A stretch of DNA of 64,000 nucleotides from Centrapalus pauciflorus (lineage: Eukaryota; Streptophyta; Magnoliopsida; Asterales; Asteraceae), in the NCBI GenBank assembly GCA_020465985.1, contig JAANYP010004839.1, forward strand, positions 124,001 through 188,000, given 5' to 3'. Positions 33,526 to 45,853 of the stretch are shown piece after piece. Made by a program: the position numbers and the translations under genes. The stretch's first letter is position 1. The number at the start of each line of letters is the position of its first letter. Below the pieces are notes generated by a model that was given only the letters and a program-made list of their open reading frames with translations, did no database searches and had not been told where the DNA came from.

Positions 33526-34622
33526 TGTAGGTCCCAAAAGGTTTCCCAAGTATATAATTCTAAGCTGTAGAGGGTGGGTGAATACAGCTATTTAAAACTT
33601 AAACACTCTTTTCTCAATGTTTGTATGTATTATCAACAAAAGTTAATTACAAACAAGCTTGAATGCGGAAAGGTTCAAGCTGAGATGATAGATGCAACAG
33701 TTTGTCAACTAATCTAAAACTCACTCAGACTAGTTACAATGAATACACTCACTTAGAAGCACTCACTGTTTTGAACAAGACTCAGAAGGACAGCTTATAC
33801 ATGAATAGCTTAGACACACTCTACTGTTTTATATAAGCAGACTTGCATGCATGGAATAACACACTTCAATGCACGTTCTGATTTCACACTCTTAATTAAT
33901 TCTTTATCCTTAGAAGCTTCCATTTATACTCAAAAGGAGAATCTCAGTGAAGCTTCTTCATTGGACAGAAGAGATAAAGGAGAGTCTTTCCAAAAAGACA
34001 AAATGCCTTTCTGCACGTTCTGATAAAGTACCTTTGTCTTCATATGGCAGAATCTTTGTCTTTTCCTTTTTGTCACTATTGTATACGGCTTTAACCAAAA
34101 GAGGAATGTCAACTTTGCATCTTTCTTCTTTAGCTAATGCCATTTTGATATAAGAAAAGGTCTGTCACCCTTTTCAAATATCTATTTGTCTTCATGTGAC
34201 AGAACAGCGTGGGCATGCTCTACAGTTCTGTTTTCCACTTTGTCTTCGACTTGTAAACTGATCTTGTAGCCAAAAACAATACATGAGGACTTGGAAACAT
34301 ATTCCATAAAGTGTTTAACCTGTTCACAAAGAACAAAGAACAGAACACTTGTAAACTGTCCAAGCTGCTCAACTGAATAGAGCAGCGTAGACAGTTTATG
34401 TCCAGCCTGTTCAGCAGACAGAACAGCTTGGACAAACTGCCTTTGTTGCAACGAATGCAACATGGTAAACAACTTTGGGCTGATATTGCAAATCATTTTC
34501 AGGTTTCAATAAGGCATATAACAAGCCTTAAATTCAACCTCCAAATGCATCAACAGGATTGATTAAAAAATCTCCCCCTCAGATGAACAGAAGGTTTGAC
34601 TGAGGCCTTTTTGTGCCTAATA
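33526..34622 (-). repeat. Element E 3' LTR (1097 bp)
   Basis: Plus-strand ends are TGTAGGTCCC and GTGCCTAATA; the latter is one base off the canonical terminus seen in the 5' copy. It holds the LTR TATA (plus-strand TTTATACTC near 33924) and several AACAGCTTGGAC / CCAAGCTGCTC words near 34370-34435. Confidence 0.95.
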
Positions 34623-34634
34623 ATCTCCCCCTAT
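34623..34634 (-). other. Element E polypurine tract
   Basis: The minus strand reads ATAGGGGGAGAT directly before the LTR start. It marks the inner border of the 3' LTR. Confidence 0.9.
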
Positions 34635-34979
34635 TTGCAATAATCAGTCTGAGCTGATTTAGTCAATAGTCACTATGTATTTTTACATTACATTTGCCAA
34701 AATTACAACATCATGGTAAAGTAAAAGATCAGTTTATATACATACTGATTTTGATTACAGATAACAACACATGTTTTTACAAGAGTACAACTAATGTACT
34801 AATGCATATTACAACTGATGTATATAAGTAAAGTTACAACATATGTAACAGAGTACAACTAATGTACAAAACAAAACAATTCAACACTTTTCGACTGTTG
34901 TTTTGGGAGCAGATAATGGCAAGCCTGTCCAACAGATGGACAACTTCCATTCTTCACCTACCCTGATGGTAGATGGACT
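34635..34979 (-). other. Element E 3' untranslated stretch
   Basis: About 345 bp between the aORF stop and the polypurine tract. It is A/T-rich and has several imperfect ACAACTAATGTAC-like copies between about 34785 and 34875. I see no coding signal. Confidence 0.7.
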
Positions 34980-36639
34980 TTACTCCAGTGGAGGTGGTCC
35001 TTCAAACATCTTTTCAAGCTCATCCCTTGTTTCTTCCAAATCTTGGATTTCAACTCTGAGGATCATAAACTTGGGATCTTGAAGTTCACGTCTTTCATAA
35101 ACGCCTCTGAGCTGATCCCAGATGGCTGCTCTCCACCTGCTTGATTGCCTGAATGAAGCTGCAAGTCTGAAGGCTGCAAGCTGTCTCAGATCCACTTTGT
35201 ATAGATCTGATGCTCTCTGAAAGCATTTCTTCTTTGTTAAGGGATCTACAAAAAATGCCCCCAACTCAGGTTCTTCAATTATCTTGCCTTCTTCAAACCC
35301 TACTCCACTGGGCAGGCTGCAGTCAATTCCTTTCATTTCAAGGGCATAATCACCCTGTTCAATTAAGGTAAGGAGTTGCTCCAGCTCAGAATCTTTCCTT
35401 GTCCTCCTTGCCTTTATTTTGGGGTATGTCACAGAGACACCCTCACTTACTTCTTTTGGGATCAGGCCAAGATCCTGCACTCTCTCCATCAGCTTCTTAA
35501 TATATGCCCTGATACTCTTAGCCGTTTCTGACTTAGACTGACTCAGGGCAACAACCAGCTCAAGCCATTCCCTGTACACCATCTGTGCAACATCAGTGTA
35601 GTCATAAGTTTCCAGCTCTGGGCCTGTTGCACCCATTCTGGTTATCTGCAGTTTCCACTGTTTGCCTTTTCTTGCTATGGGGACAGCTTTGACAATTGCT
35701 TCTTTGGCAAGCCTTCTATCAGCAACATCCTGAAACTTCTTCCTTGCCAAATTGTCAAAATGGAACTGGGCTCTTGCAGAGGATGCTTGTTTTGGTTTGG
35801 TCACAGAGACCAGAGCACCCTTAACCTGTTCACCTTCCTTTTCTCCTGTTGATTCCTTAGCAGCTTCCATCAGTTTCTTCTGCACATCCAAATAAGGCAT
35901 TTTAATTTTTCTTGCCTCTTGAAGTGCAAAACGTTTTGGTAGCTTTGGCAGAGGCTTCTTCTTCTCTTAGAGCTTCCAGGGCTTTAAGTTGTTCATCTCT
36001 GAACTCAAAGTATTTATCCATGGGAAGACCTATTTCCTTTGCCCTGGCTTTGTGAAATTTTAAGTCTGCTGCTTTCTGCTGTTCAGAATCAACTGCTACT
36101 TTTTCTTTTCCTTTAGCTGCTGTAGTGATAACAGCTTCAGGAGCTTCTTCCTCTTCCTCTTCTACCTCTAAAATGAGATGTCTCCTTCTGCTGCTTGGCC
36201 TGCCCTCAGAAATGAATTCCTCCCCCTTAGACTGAGAAGGGTTTGGAGATTCAGCCTGAGTAGGCTGAGCAGCTTGAGAGGCACCTTCCATTGTACCTGT
36301 TGCAGATGCTCCTGCAGGTTGACCAGTAGGTACTAATTTCTCCTTAGGAGAAGAAGTTTTCTCCCCCTTAGACTTGGTCTTCGAGGCAGATGACTTCTCC
36401 CCCTTTGAAGGAGATGGACCAGCACCTTCAACATCTGGTCTGCTAGAAGACACGAAGTCAGCAGGCTTGGGACCAACCAGGCTATGCACTAAGAAAGCCA
36501 GGTTGTCCTTCACCTCTGCATGTTGGGAAAGACAGCTTTGAAGAGAGGATGATTGGGTATCAGCAAATGAGGTCAGCTTAATAATGTTGTCCCTATCAGA
36601 AGCTGTAAACAGCAAAGTTTGGAGCTGTGCAAGATGTAA
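34980..36639 (-). pseudogene. Element E extra ORF, C-terminal half
   Basis: Two open frames joined by a shift at about 35901. The first (35902-36615) is Lys/Ser/Glu-rich with repeated KGEK and SKGE words and an acidic EVEEEEEEAPE run after a basic SSRRRHLI. The second (34980-35900, 306 codons) is a compact, charged domain with FHFDNLARKKFQDVADRRLAKE, GKQWKLQITRMGATGPELETYDYTD-like and LRQLAAFRLAASFRQS segments, stopping in TAA after GPPPLE. I do not recognise its fold. It has no membrane segment. It corresponds in position to the VDLYVKSKTYRLKF end of the C aORF. Confidence 0.75.
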
Positions 36640-38225
36640 CTAAAGAGAGTCCTGCACATCAGCAAGATTTGATGACACAGAATTTGAAAGAGAGCCTTTT
36701 AAGGTGTTTAAGCTAGCCCGAGTGGTAGGAAAGGTAGAATTGCAAGTGGTGAGGAGAGATGACAGCTGTTGGGATATGGCTGTCATAGAGGACACAGAGT
36801 CCTGTTGGAGTGACAGAATTGAGGAGAGGGAGGTGGAGACATTTTGCAGCTGTGCAGCGAGTGCAAGCAGTTGTGAGGAGTTGTCAGTTTGTGGAGTGGC
36901 TGGGAAGGAGTCCTTGAACAGATCAAAGAATCCCTTAAGCTGTTCAGACACAGAGTCTGAAATGAGGGAGGGTAGAGAAGACATGGATGTTTCTAAGGAA
37001 CCAACTTTGTTGGTCAGCAAGGAGAGCTGATCCTTCAAAGGCAAGTCCTTTGGGGATGGAGGTGTATGGGTGGATTGTTTTGAGCGAGTGGATGGAGATG
37101 AAGAGGATGAGGCTGGTGTATGGGGATGTGATGTAGAGGGAGAGGGTATTTTAGAAAGAAGCTCCATAGCCTGGGCAAAAGTGATGTGGCCCAGCTTGGA
37201 GGGGTCGATGGGTCCTTCAGCAGTGGCTGTAGCTGCATCATCAGGAGAGGGGGTAGAGGATGGTAGCTTTTCAGACACTGCTTGTTTTGCAGCACCTTCA
37301 TGAAGGCCAGTGGTTGTTCCCTCTGCAGTACCTTGGTTTAAAAGTACCTCATCATGGGGAAATGGAATATGCATTTCAACATCAGCAGTGGTGAAACCAG
37401 CTGATGGAATTTGCATAAAGGGAGTAGCCTCACCAAAGGGATGTTCTCTTCCCCGAGGTTCATCAGCTTGAGTTGTGGGTCCTTCAGCAGCTGTTTGGTG
37501 TAGGACAGCTGTATCATGAGGAGCAGAAATTTGAGGCTGATCTGCTGGTTGGTCTGAACCAGCAGGGTGGACAACTCGTGTAGACTCAGGGTGTAGAGAA
37601 GTATGAAGTGGGGACAGTGTTGACACAGTATGGAGTGGAGAGAACTCCTGTGTTTCAATATTCTCAGTCTGTTGGGAGGCTGGAATAGTTGATGTGGCCG
37701 TCTCTATTTGTACAACTGGCTCCTGTTGGGAGCAACCAGAGGGTGTAGGCTGACTTGGGATTGACACCGGATGGAGTGAAGCAGGCTCTAATTGTGCTGA
37801 TTCTTTTCCCAAAATAGGAGAGATAGCAGGGGTAGCTTCTTTTTCAACTGAACCCTGTTGAGAGGGAACAGAGGGGCTAGTTTGGGCTGTTGGTTTCTTT
37901 TTGCGTTGCTATAGAATGTGAGATGACGTGGGGGATTTGGACAGGAGATGAGAGGTTCAGACTGTACAGATTTGGAGACTGGGTCAGAAACAGGTGGGTT
38001 GACCTGTTCCATAGTCTCAGGTGCCACAAAGGCACCAGCCACAAAAGCTTCAGGGTCAACAAATGACCCAGGGTGAGGAGCCTGCTCCCCCTCAACCACA
38101 GAGGCTAAGGGTGCAGACTCAGACTGGGCGGTTTTGGCCTTCTTGTGGACAGGCTCAGCTTCAGTGATTTCCAAGGACCTTTTAACAAGCTTGGCCCTGG
38201 CTTTGGATTTTCTTCTGGGAGCAGC
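36640..38225 (-). pseudogene. Element E extra ORF, central low-complexity part
   Basis: Two frames (37788-38174, then 36640-37812) joined by a shift near 37800. The start holds a basic cluster VHKKAKTAQSE, a candidate nuclear localisation signal seen in the same place in D (VPKNAKTAK) and G (VSKKAKIAK). The rest is rich in Pro, Ser, Thr and Gln, with many short HPES, SPLHT and AEGTT repeats, and near its end LLTNKVGSLETSMSSLPSLI suggests a short coiled coil. Stop at 36640-36642. Confidence 0.7.
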
Positions 38226-39101
38226 TTATGGATCCACCCTCACATCATATGGTCCTTCCACGAATCCTAACAACCTCCTCATTGGAGTTGACAGAGGAGG
38301 CTCATTTGGAAGAACAGTAGTGTAGAAAACTCTATTCCCTATTACAGGGAAGGCAGCAGTAAGAAGTAAAGGCTGAGAGTTGTATAAGTGCTCACCACAA
38401 ATGTGCTTGAAGATGAGGCTCAGAAACCTGGGGTATCGAACAGCAGCTGGTCGTGTCTCCTGATGCACCAGTTTCCTCAGATTTAAGAAAATCCACTTAG
38501 CCATGTCTATTGTAGTTCCATCCACAAGCTGCAGAACTACAGGAACTTCATCACTACTCAGTTGGTCGAAGGAACCAACTTTGCAGCTGAAGCACATTAC
38601 CACCGAGGCAAACAAGAAGCTGTAAGTAGGAGACAAATCCTTTCTGAACAGCGTTGGACCAACATTTGGTTCTGCTACACCACAGAAGTGCAGCAGATTC
38701 TTTATCTGTTCATCTTCAGGTTGTGGTTTATCAAATCTTTCAACCACAGGGAGTCGAAGAACTTCCCTGAGTAGACGAGTGTTGATCTCAATGGTCTGAG
38801 TCCTATTGAGTATGGTGCCCTTGATGACTTTCGTGTCTGGGTTGTAGGCACAAGTGTACCAGAACTCATACACCATCTCCTGGTACAGGACACCAGGAGT
38901 AGCAGTCATGACGTCGTTCAACGAATGAACCTTCAAAAACTCCACCATTTGATCATAGCCTTTTCCCACATAGTTTTTGGGGATTGTGAGGTTGGCAATA
39001 TAGTTAGTGGGTTTCAGGGTAAGCATTGTGGTGACTGATGAGTGTTTCTGTACATCATCACCAATGAATACTAGTAGAAAGGGTTTGTTTCTTTGAGCCA
39101 T
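38226..39101 (-). CDS. Element E extra ORF, N-terminal conserved domain
   Basis: Open for 291 codons from MAQRNKPFLLVFIGDDVQKH (the upstream ATG at 39131 is not conserved in D or G, so 39101 is chosen). Landmarks: FLKVHSLNDV, VYEFWYTCAYN, IKGTILNRTQTIEINTRLLREVLRLP, KVGSFDQLSSDEV, YPRFLSLIFKHICGEHLYN and EPPLSTPMRRLLGFVEGP. The order FW / short beta-like block / LLREVL / YPRFL parallels the first 240 residues of the C aORF, so the two may share an origin. TAA at 38226-38228 precedes the basic region. The function is not known to me. Confidence 0.8.
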   Translation of the reverse strand: MAQRNKPFLLVFIGDDVQKHSSVTTMLTLKPTNYIANLTIPKNYVGKGYDQMVEFLKVHSLNDVMTATPGVLYQEMVYEFWYTCAYNPDTKVIKGTILNRTQTIEINTRLLREVLRLPVVERFDKPQPEDEQIKNLLHFCGVAEPNVGPTLFRKDLSPTYSFLFASVVMCFSCKVGSFDQLSSDEVPVVLQLVDGTTIDMAKWIFLNLRKLVHQETRPAAVRYPRFLSLIFKHICGEHLYNSQPLLLTAAFPVIGNRVFYTTVLPNEPPLSTPMRRLLGFVEGPYDVRVDP

Positions 39102-39787
39102 TTTGGGAAGTAGTGAGAGTGACAGAAGCACAAGACACTTAGTCGATTTTTAGGGTTCTTAGAAGGTTTATGGAAGTAGTGAGGAAGACGAAGATGAAAC
39201 AGTAGGAGGTATTTATAGGGTTTGAATGTGAGTGAGTATGAGAGTGAAATATTTGGGCGGTTGATTTGATAAGGTCGTTAACGGAAAACGGAACGGTTGT
39301 CCATGTCAGACCGTTTGTCAACACTTGAGCCCTTTTTAATCACTAACACACGAAACCCACATTATCCGCATTAATTAAGTTACATAAAAACAGAAACTAA
39401 GTAACTTAATTGTGAAGAAAGGTAATTAAAATGATAGTCCAAGCTGATGGTCAAACATATGATGAGCAGGGTCATCACAAACTATTCACTCTTCAAGCTG
39501 CTCCGTCAACCTGTTCAGCTTTGCAAGAACAGGTTGTGTTCAGTAGCTGATCAGGTTACAAGACAATGCCTTGTATGACAGATTGAGAGAGTGAGCAGGG
39601 TGGAGATTTGATCATTAAATTAGGCTTGACAGATAAGCTGTTATTTGTCAAACCTGTTATGTGCTCAAGCTGTTCAAGTTTTGTAGAAAACGGCTATGTA
39701 TAGAACATGCATAGCCTGTTCTGTCTAAGCTGTTCTGAAAGAACATGAGCAGTGTGAGACATATAAAGTCTTAGACTTTAAGGACAC
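39102..39787 (-). other. Element E spacer between pol and the extra ORF
   Basis: Non-coding, homologous to the D and G spacers. It contains TAACGGAAAACGGAA (plus strand 39279-39293), a TATA box at 39210-39217 and repeated AAGCTG, CCTGTTC words between about 39440 and 39750. Confidence 0.75.
39210..39217 (-). promoter_or_regulatory. Candidate internal TATA box for the E extra ORF
   Basis: Minus strand CCTATAAATACC, 116 bp before the ATG at 39101 and 62 bp after the 15-mer TTCCGTTTTCCGTTA. The spacing is the same within one base or so in D and G. Confidence 0.6.
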
Positions 39788-41813
39788 TTAGTCACTTTTA
39801 TTTAACATGCCCAGCTTGCTGACAAGGTAATTAAACCTGTTTTCATCAAGAGGTTTGGTGAAAATGTCTGCAAGTTGTTCATTAGTCGAAATAAAACTTA
39901 CCTCCACATTACCTTTCTGAATGTGATCTCTGATAAAATGATGTCTGACTTCGATATGCTTTGTTCTAGAGTGAAACACTGGATTGTTGGAAATAGCTAT
40001 GGCACTTGTATTGTCACACATAATAGGAGTTTTCCTAAGTACAAGTCCATAGTCTTCAAGCTGATGCTGCATCCACAGAATCTGCCCACAGCAGCTTCCA
40101 GCAGCGATGTACTCAGCTTCAGCAGTAGAAGTAGAAACTGAGTTCTGCTTCTTTCTACACCAACTTATCAACTTACCACCAAGGAGTTGACATCCACCTG
40201 TTGTGCTTTTCCTGTCTAACCTGCAAGCTACAAAATCAGAATCTGAATAACCTGTTAGTTCAAGGCTTTGGATCAGCTTGGAACCTACCACATAAACCAG
40301 GTTGCAAACATAATATCAGGTCTACTAGCAGTTAAGTACAGCAAGCTCCCAATCATGCCTCTGTAAGCTGTTACTGAAACAGCTTTGCCACAGGCATCTG
40401 CATCCAATTTCACATTAGTTTCCATTGGGGTTTTAATTAAAGAACTTTGATCAAATTTAAACTTTTTCAATAGATCTAAAGTATACTTTCTTTGATTTAT
40501 CAAAATCCCAGTTGAGGTTTGTTTAACCTGTAATCCTAAAAAGAAAGTAAGTTCTCCCATCATACTCATTTTGATACTTGAATTTCATGAGTAATGAAAA
40601 ATTCTTGCATAATTGTTCATTAGTAGAATCAAATATTATGTCATCCACATAAATTTGAACAAGCATAATATCAGACTTCACTTTCTTTATGAACAGTGTA
40701 GTATCCACTTTACCTCTGGAATACCCATTGCTCATAAGGAAATCAGTAAGAGTGTCATACCAGGCTCTAGGGGCTTGTTTTAGATCATAGAGAGCTTTGT
40801 CCAACTTAAAGACAAAACCTGGATGATTTTCATTTTCAAAACCTGGAGGCTGCTTGACATAAACTTCCTCTTGCAGTTTTCCATTTAAAAATGCACTCTT
40901 CACATCCATTTGAAATACCTTCATGCTCTTATGAGCAGCGTATGTTTCATCGTAGTCAATGCACTATTCACATCCAATTAAAAATGCACTCTTCACAAAC
41001 GAATTGGCTCTAGCCTGGCCACAGGAGAAAATGTTTCATCGTAGTCAATGCCTTCCTCCTGTCTATAGACCTGAGCAACAAGTCTTGCCTTATTTCTAAT
41101 GAGATGACCTTGCTCATCCATCTTGTTCCTGTAAACCCATTTGGTGCCAATTATAGTTTTACCTTTACGAGCAGCGACCAGCTTCCATACCTTGTTTCTC
41201 TCAAACTGATTAAGTTCTTCTTGCATGGCAGTGATCCAATTGGCATCTTTAAGTGCTTGATCCACTTTCTTTGGCTCCATGAGAGACACAAGACTAGAGA
41301 ACATACAAAAGTTCCCTAAGCTGTCCCATCTCGTTTGTACCCCTTTGTTGATGTCACCAATTATTTGATCATTGGGGTGACATCTGATCCACTTAGGATC
41401 ATTCTTCAATGAGGATTCTCCTGAGTTATTAGCATCTTCAGCAGGTCCTGTTGAGCAGCTCTCAAGATTTTCAGACACACTGTTGTCTTGAGCCTGTTCA
41501 CTTGTTGAACATGACTGACCACTGTTGAACATATCAGCAGAGGATCCAGGAAAATCAGCATTGATTGGTTCAGGACATGTAATTGTAATTAAGTCAGTAC
41601 ACTTATTCACACAGGGTGTATCAACATAATCATCATCATGTCCATCATGGTTTGCAGGTTCCACTTTAGATGTAGTGGAAGCTTTTGAGTCCTTTTCACT
41701 GTTGGAATGCATAAGATCATCAAAGTTGAAGTCTCCTGAAACTGATTCAGGAACAGCTTTGGTGGAGGCATTCCTGGCTCTTCAAAAGTGACATTGATAG
41801 ATTCATCTATCAC
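39788..41813 (-). pseudogene. pol: Element E Pol: integrase tail linker, RT and RNase H
   Basis: The acidic linker and RT start (KVDQALKDANWITAMQEELNQFERNKVW near 41250) lead to the DYDETFSPVARL block at about 41040. A scrambled ~70-bp insertion at 40939-41010 interrupts the frame before VFQMDVKSAFLNGKLQ. The active site IYVDDIIF (near 40640) is intact. A further deletion of about 110 bp near 40275 removes the segment between FAT and SLEL. RNase H (39788-40261) has STAEAEYIAAGSCCGQ, TKHIEVRHHFIRDH and ADIFTKPLDENRF, and stops in TAA. Confidence 0.9.
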
Positions 41814-41828
41814 TTTTCTATTGTTGTT

Positions 41829-43034
41829 TTATACTCTGTAGGCTTTGGAGATAGCAAAGTATCCAAGAAATACACCTTCATCAGCTTTTGGTTCAAACTT
41901 TGCCAGTTGGTCCCTTTGATTCAGAATGAAGCAGGGACATCCAAACACATGGAAGTAGCTAATATTTGGCCTCCTCCCTTTGAGCAGCTCATAGGGAGTC
42001 TTGTTGAACCTTTTCACCACTAAGGATCTGTTTTGGGTGAAGCAAGCATTGTTGACAGCTTCAGCCCAGAATGATGAAGGTAAACCAGATGCACACAACA
42101 TGGTTCTAGCAGCTTCAATAAGGGTTCTAATTCTACTTTCAGCAACTCCATTTTGTTGTGGAGTTCTTACTACTGAAAAGTTTTGTGAAATCCCTTTTTC
42201 TTCACAGAAGTCTTCAAGAGTACTATTTTTGAACTCAGTACCATGATCACTTCTAAGCTGCTTCACTTGAGCAGAGTTCAGCATTTCCATCTTTTTGACT
42301 AATCCAATGATTTCTCTAGCAGCCTCTCCTTTTCTCTTCAAGAAGATTACCCATGTAAACCTGGAGAACTCATCAACCATTACTAGAGTGTATCTTCTTC
42401 CTCCAAGACTTGGGACATTAACAGCTCCAAACAAGTCCATGTGGATTAAGAAGAGAGGAGTATCAATAGAGAAATTATGCTTGGATTTAAAAGATGATTT
42501 CCTCTGCTTGCCTTTTTCACAAGTTGTGTAGAGTTTATCCTTAACAAAAGTCATGGAAGGCAAACCTGTTACCAACTCTTTCTTACAGAGTTTGTTGATG
42601 TTATTGAAGTTCAGGTGTGACAGCCTTTTGTGCCATAACCAGTTTAGGTCTGCATTTGTTCTTGTGAGAAAACATGTTTCAGTTGTGGGATCAGCAGATT
42701 GCATATCCATAACATATACACCTTTCTTCCGTTGAGCACACAGCACAACTTTGCCTTGGGGATCCAATATGTAACCCTGGTGCTCATCAAAGTTAACCCT
42801 GTAGCCAGCATCAAACAGTTGACTTATTCTTACAAGGTTATGTTTTAGCCCAACTACATAGGCTACTCTTTTGAACACTGCAGCACCATCTTTAAGAGTT
42901 CCATATCCCTTAGTGGATCCCTGTACATTGTCACCAAAAGTGACTTTTGGCCGTTTTTCAGGCCTGAGATCATTCAGCAGCTCCTTGCAACCTGTCATGT
43001 GCCCTAAGCAGCCACTGTCCAAGTATCAAACCTG
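41829..43034 (-). CDS. pol: Element E protease and integrase
   Basis: A long open frame. The protease motif is YLDSGCLGHMTG (near 43020), just after a TGA. The pre-integrase region has WHKRLSHLNFNNINKL and CEKGKQRKSSF. The integrase shows all three catalytic residues: HMDLFGAV (~42440), RSDHGTEFKNS (~42245) and PQQNGVAES (~42160). It ends with FWAEAVNNACFTQNRS and YFHVFGCPCFILNQ, the usual C-terminal landmarks. Among the elements here this is the best-preserved integrase of its family. Confidence 0.92.
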
Positions 43035-43072
43035 GGATGGTTGTTTGTCCTGCAGAATGTCATAGAAAAATA

Positions 43073-45788
43073 TTAGTTATTTTTAGGGGAACTCATCACA
43101 GAGATGAGTTCTCCTACTTCATCAACGTGTGTTGATGGGCTAGTGATATCCACATTAATATTTCCTATTTGAATGGTATCAAATTGGATACCACTCTCAT
43201 TGACTATGTTACTTCCAACACTGCTTGTTTTAGCAATGATGGAACTAGCAGAGTCAACAGGCCTCATGTCCTCAGTTTCTATCAGTCTTTGGCCATGTGT
43301 GTCTTCTTTCCATATTAATAGCAATTTCTCTTTTTGGCCTTTTTGGAAGATGAGCTTTTAGAAACACATTCTGAATTATTTCTGCTGATTTTATCAGCAG
43401 GTTTAGCAAACTTATTATTATTTTTCGATGAATCAACAGCTTGGGTGGATGGCACAATAGCAATAGCTTTGCCTGTTTCTTCTTTCCTCTTTTTGGGAGG
43501 ACAGATGTCAAAAACAGGAAACTTATTCCCAGATTTCTCAGGCTGAGCAATGGCTTTGCCTTTGTTCTTACTGAGATGTGATTGAAACTGCCTATCAGCA
43601 TAATCACTGTTTCTGGTTTTGAAAGACTTATTTTCATTTATAACCAGTTTTCCATTATGATTTGAAAACTTATTTGAAACCATAGCACATTTACTTTCAA
43701 CATGAGACATACCCTTGTTGAAAGCATGCTGCTTACCTTTTGAAAACTTATTTTCAAAATGTTTAGCATCAAAAGGATTAACATGTCTCTTGCCATCAGC
43801 TTTGGACCCAGAGCCTGTTTTGTCAACAGGTTTAGTGTCCACTGCTGCAGTTTGAGAATGTTTTCCTTTCTTTTGCTTGTGAGACTCAGCATAGCACTTA
43901 GTGGGCTGAGTTGATGGAGAACACATTCCATCATCAACTTTTGAGCCTTTTTCACACAAGCTGTCAGTGTTTTGAGGCCTGACAAACCTGTTTGTTGAGA
44001 TCAGCTTTCCATTAACTTTCTGAATGAAAGTACTGGGAAGCTCACCAAGAGTGGATAAGTCATCTTTCAGATTATTAATCTCAACAATGGAAGCTGCTGT
44101 GTCAAGATCCCCTCCAAGATAGGCTTAGATTTGTGCAGGGATCTGCTGACTTATACAATGGCTGACTTTTTGTGCAGATTGGCACCAAGAGTCAAATATC
44201 TTTTGAAGCTTTGCATGTTTTACATCTGTTTCTCTCTTTTCTTCCAGTAAAATGGAGTTGATGTGTCTTAGTTCATCAAGTTCATTTTCCAACATATGAA
44301 AAATGTCCAGTTTACCAGATTTAATATCAAGATCAGTTTTAAGCTTAGAGATCTCAGATAGTAAAACATTATGCTTCTAGCAGCTTTTAAATCAACTAAC
44401 ATATATTCAAACATTTTCACTTTTTCATCTGAACTGTAAGCCATAAAATTTTGTACCTTGTACATCATTGTAGGGTTCCAGTTCTCCAAGCTGCTGAAGG
44501 CTTCAGCTTCAGCCAAGTCCTGTTTGAAGTTGCTAGTTGATGGGACATCAGTATTGGCCATCAAACAATTGTTGTCTTCTTCATCTGATGATGAATCAGA
44601 CTCCTCCCAGTCACATGTCTCTGCCATTAGTCCCTTTCGCTTGTTGGAAGCCACTGAGTTTTCCAACTTCTTCAGCTTAGCCATGGCCATAAGGTACTTA
44701 ACCCTATAGCCATCATCCTTGTTGGTCTTGTATGGTTTGGAAGACTGTCCAACAACTTTTGACACACACTCAGCAGCTATATGACCAGTTTTGCCACATT
44801 TGAAGCACTCAGCTTTTGATTTATCAAATGCCTTCTTCTTGCCAGCATTTGAGTTTCCCGGCAGCATATTTCTTCCAAACCTTTTCTTGTTGAACCTTTT
44901 GACAAGCATGGATATCATCTGCTCATCATCAAGCTCAGCAAGATCTGCACTGTCTTCATCATCAGACATTTCCTCTCTTTCATCATCAGCCTGCTGATCA
45001 GGTTGTGTGAACACATCACATACCTGTCCAACAGGTTGTCTCACGCTGGACACTAAGGCAGCACCTCTCTTGGACATTTCCAAGGCATTTCTCTTCTGCT
45101 GCCTTGACTGTTCATCATTTAGTAAGGATCGATATAAGTTTACAATATCCATACCTTTAATGGTACCTGAGTTTCTCAAGATGGTAGTAAAGTAGTTCCA
45201 TTCTTCAGGTAAGATGTCCAAGAACTTATTCACCAGGGTCAAGCTGTCCTTGGTGATCCCAACAGGTTTGAGATTATTAACAAGAGCAGTAAACCTGGTG
45301 TAGGTTTCAGTGAGAGTCTCCTTTGGTTTTGCAAAGAAGAGTTCATACTGTCTAACAAGATTGTTAATCCTGTTATGCTGTGTGATTGTGGGTCCATCAT
45401 AGACGGTACACAAAGTATCCCACATCTCCATTGTAGTCTTCATCTTATCAACCTGATTGAACACATCATCAGGAAGAGAGATAACCAGGTTATTCCAGGC
45501 CTTTGCATCCAGAGCAACCAGTCTTTTGTCTTCATCAGACCATTGAGCTTTGGCCTTCTCAAAGGTTCTGATTTCAGGAGCTGCTCCTTCAACAGCAGGA
45601 GTTATGGTAGTAACAAAGGTTGGCACATAGGGTCCTTCCATTACTCTCTCTGGTAGTTGTACATCCAGATTCTCTAAATAGAGCATCATTCTGCGCTTCT
45701 AGCCAGAGAAGTTCTGATTATTGAACTTTGGAGGTTTGGCCATTGACCCATTGTCATAGTTAGAGGAATTTGCAGAACTGTTGTCCAT
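43073..45788 (-). pseudogene. gag: Element E Gag and linker
   Basis: Starts at the ATG at 45786-45788 (MDNSSANSSNYDNG), 51 bp after the primer-binding site; TAG replaces a conserved Trp near 45703. The UBN2 capsid is open from 45689, with WSDEDKRLVALDAKAWNNLV and LDILPEEWNYFTTIL. The first zinc knuckle CFKCGKTGHIAAEC is intact (44766-44807). A Lys-rich coiled-coil linker follows (43315-44410, with shifts). The second knuckle near 43300 is lost: it reads C-Y-stop-Y..THMAKD-stop. The frame ends at 43073 before the protease. Confidence 0.88.
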
Positions 45789-45839
45789 GGAAACGCAGGG
45801 AAAAGGAGAAATCTTAGAGATGACACACACTCTAACACT

Positions 45840-45851
45840 GCTCTGATACCA
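45840..45851 (-). other. Element E primer-binding site (initiator Met tRNA)
   Basis: The minus strand reads TGGTATCAGAGC, two bases from the LTR edge at 45854. Confidence 0.95.
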
Positions 45852-45853
45852 GT

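Noticed and set aside
33930..34496. Several 60-100-codon frames on both strands within 33930-34500 and 46259-46656
   Set aside because: They fall within the E LTRs; the copies differ by frame-changing indels and no family resemblance is seen.
34980..35900. 306-codon open frame that could be a host gene
   Set aside because: It continues the aORF of element E in another frame, lies between pol and the polypurine tract inside both LTRs, and has no intron or promoter of its own.
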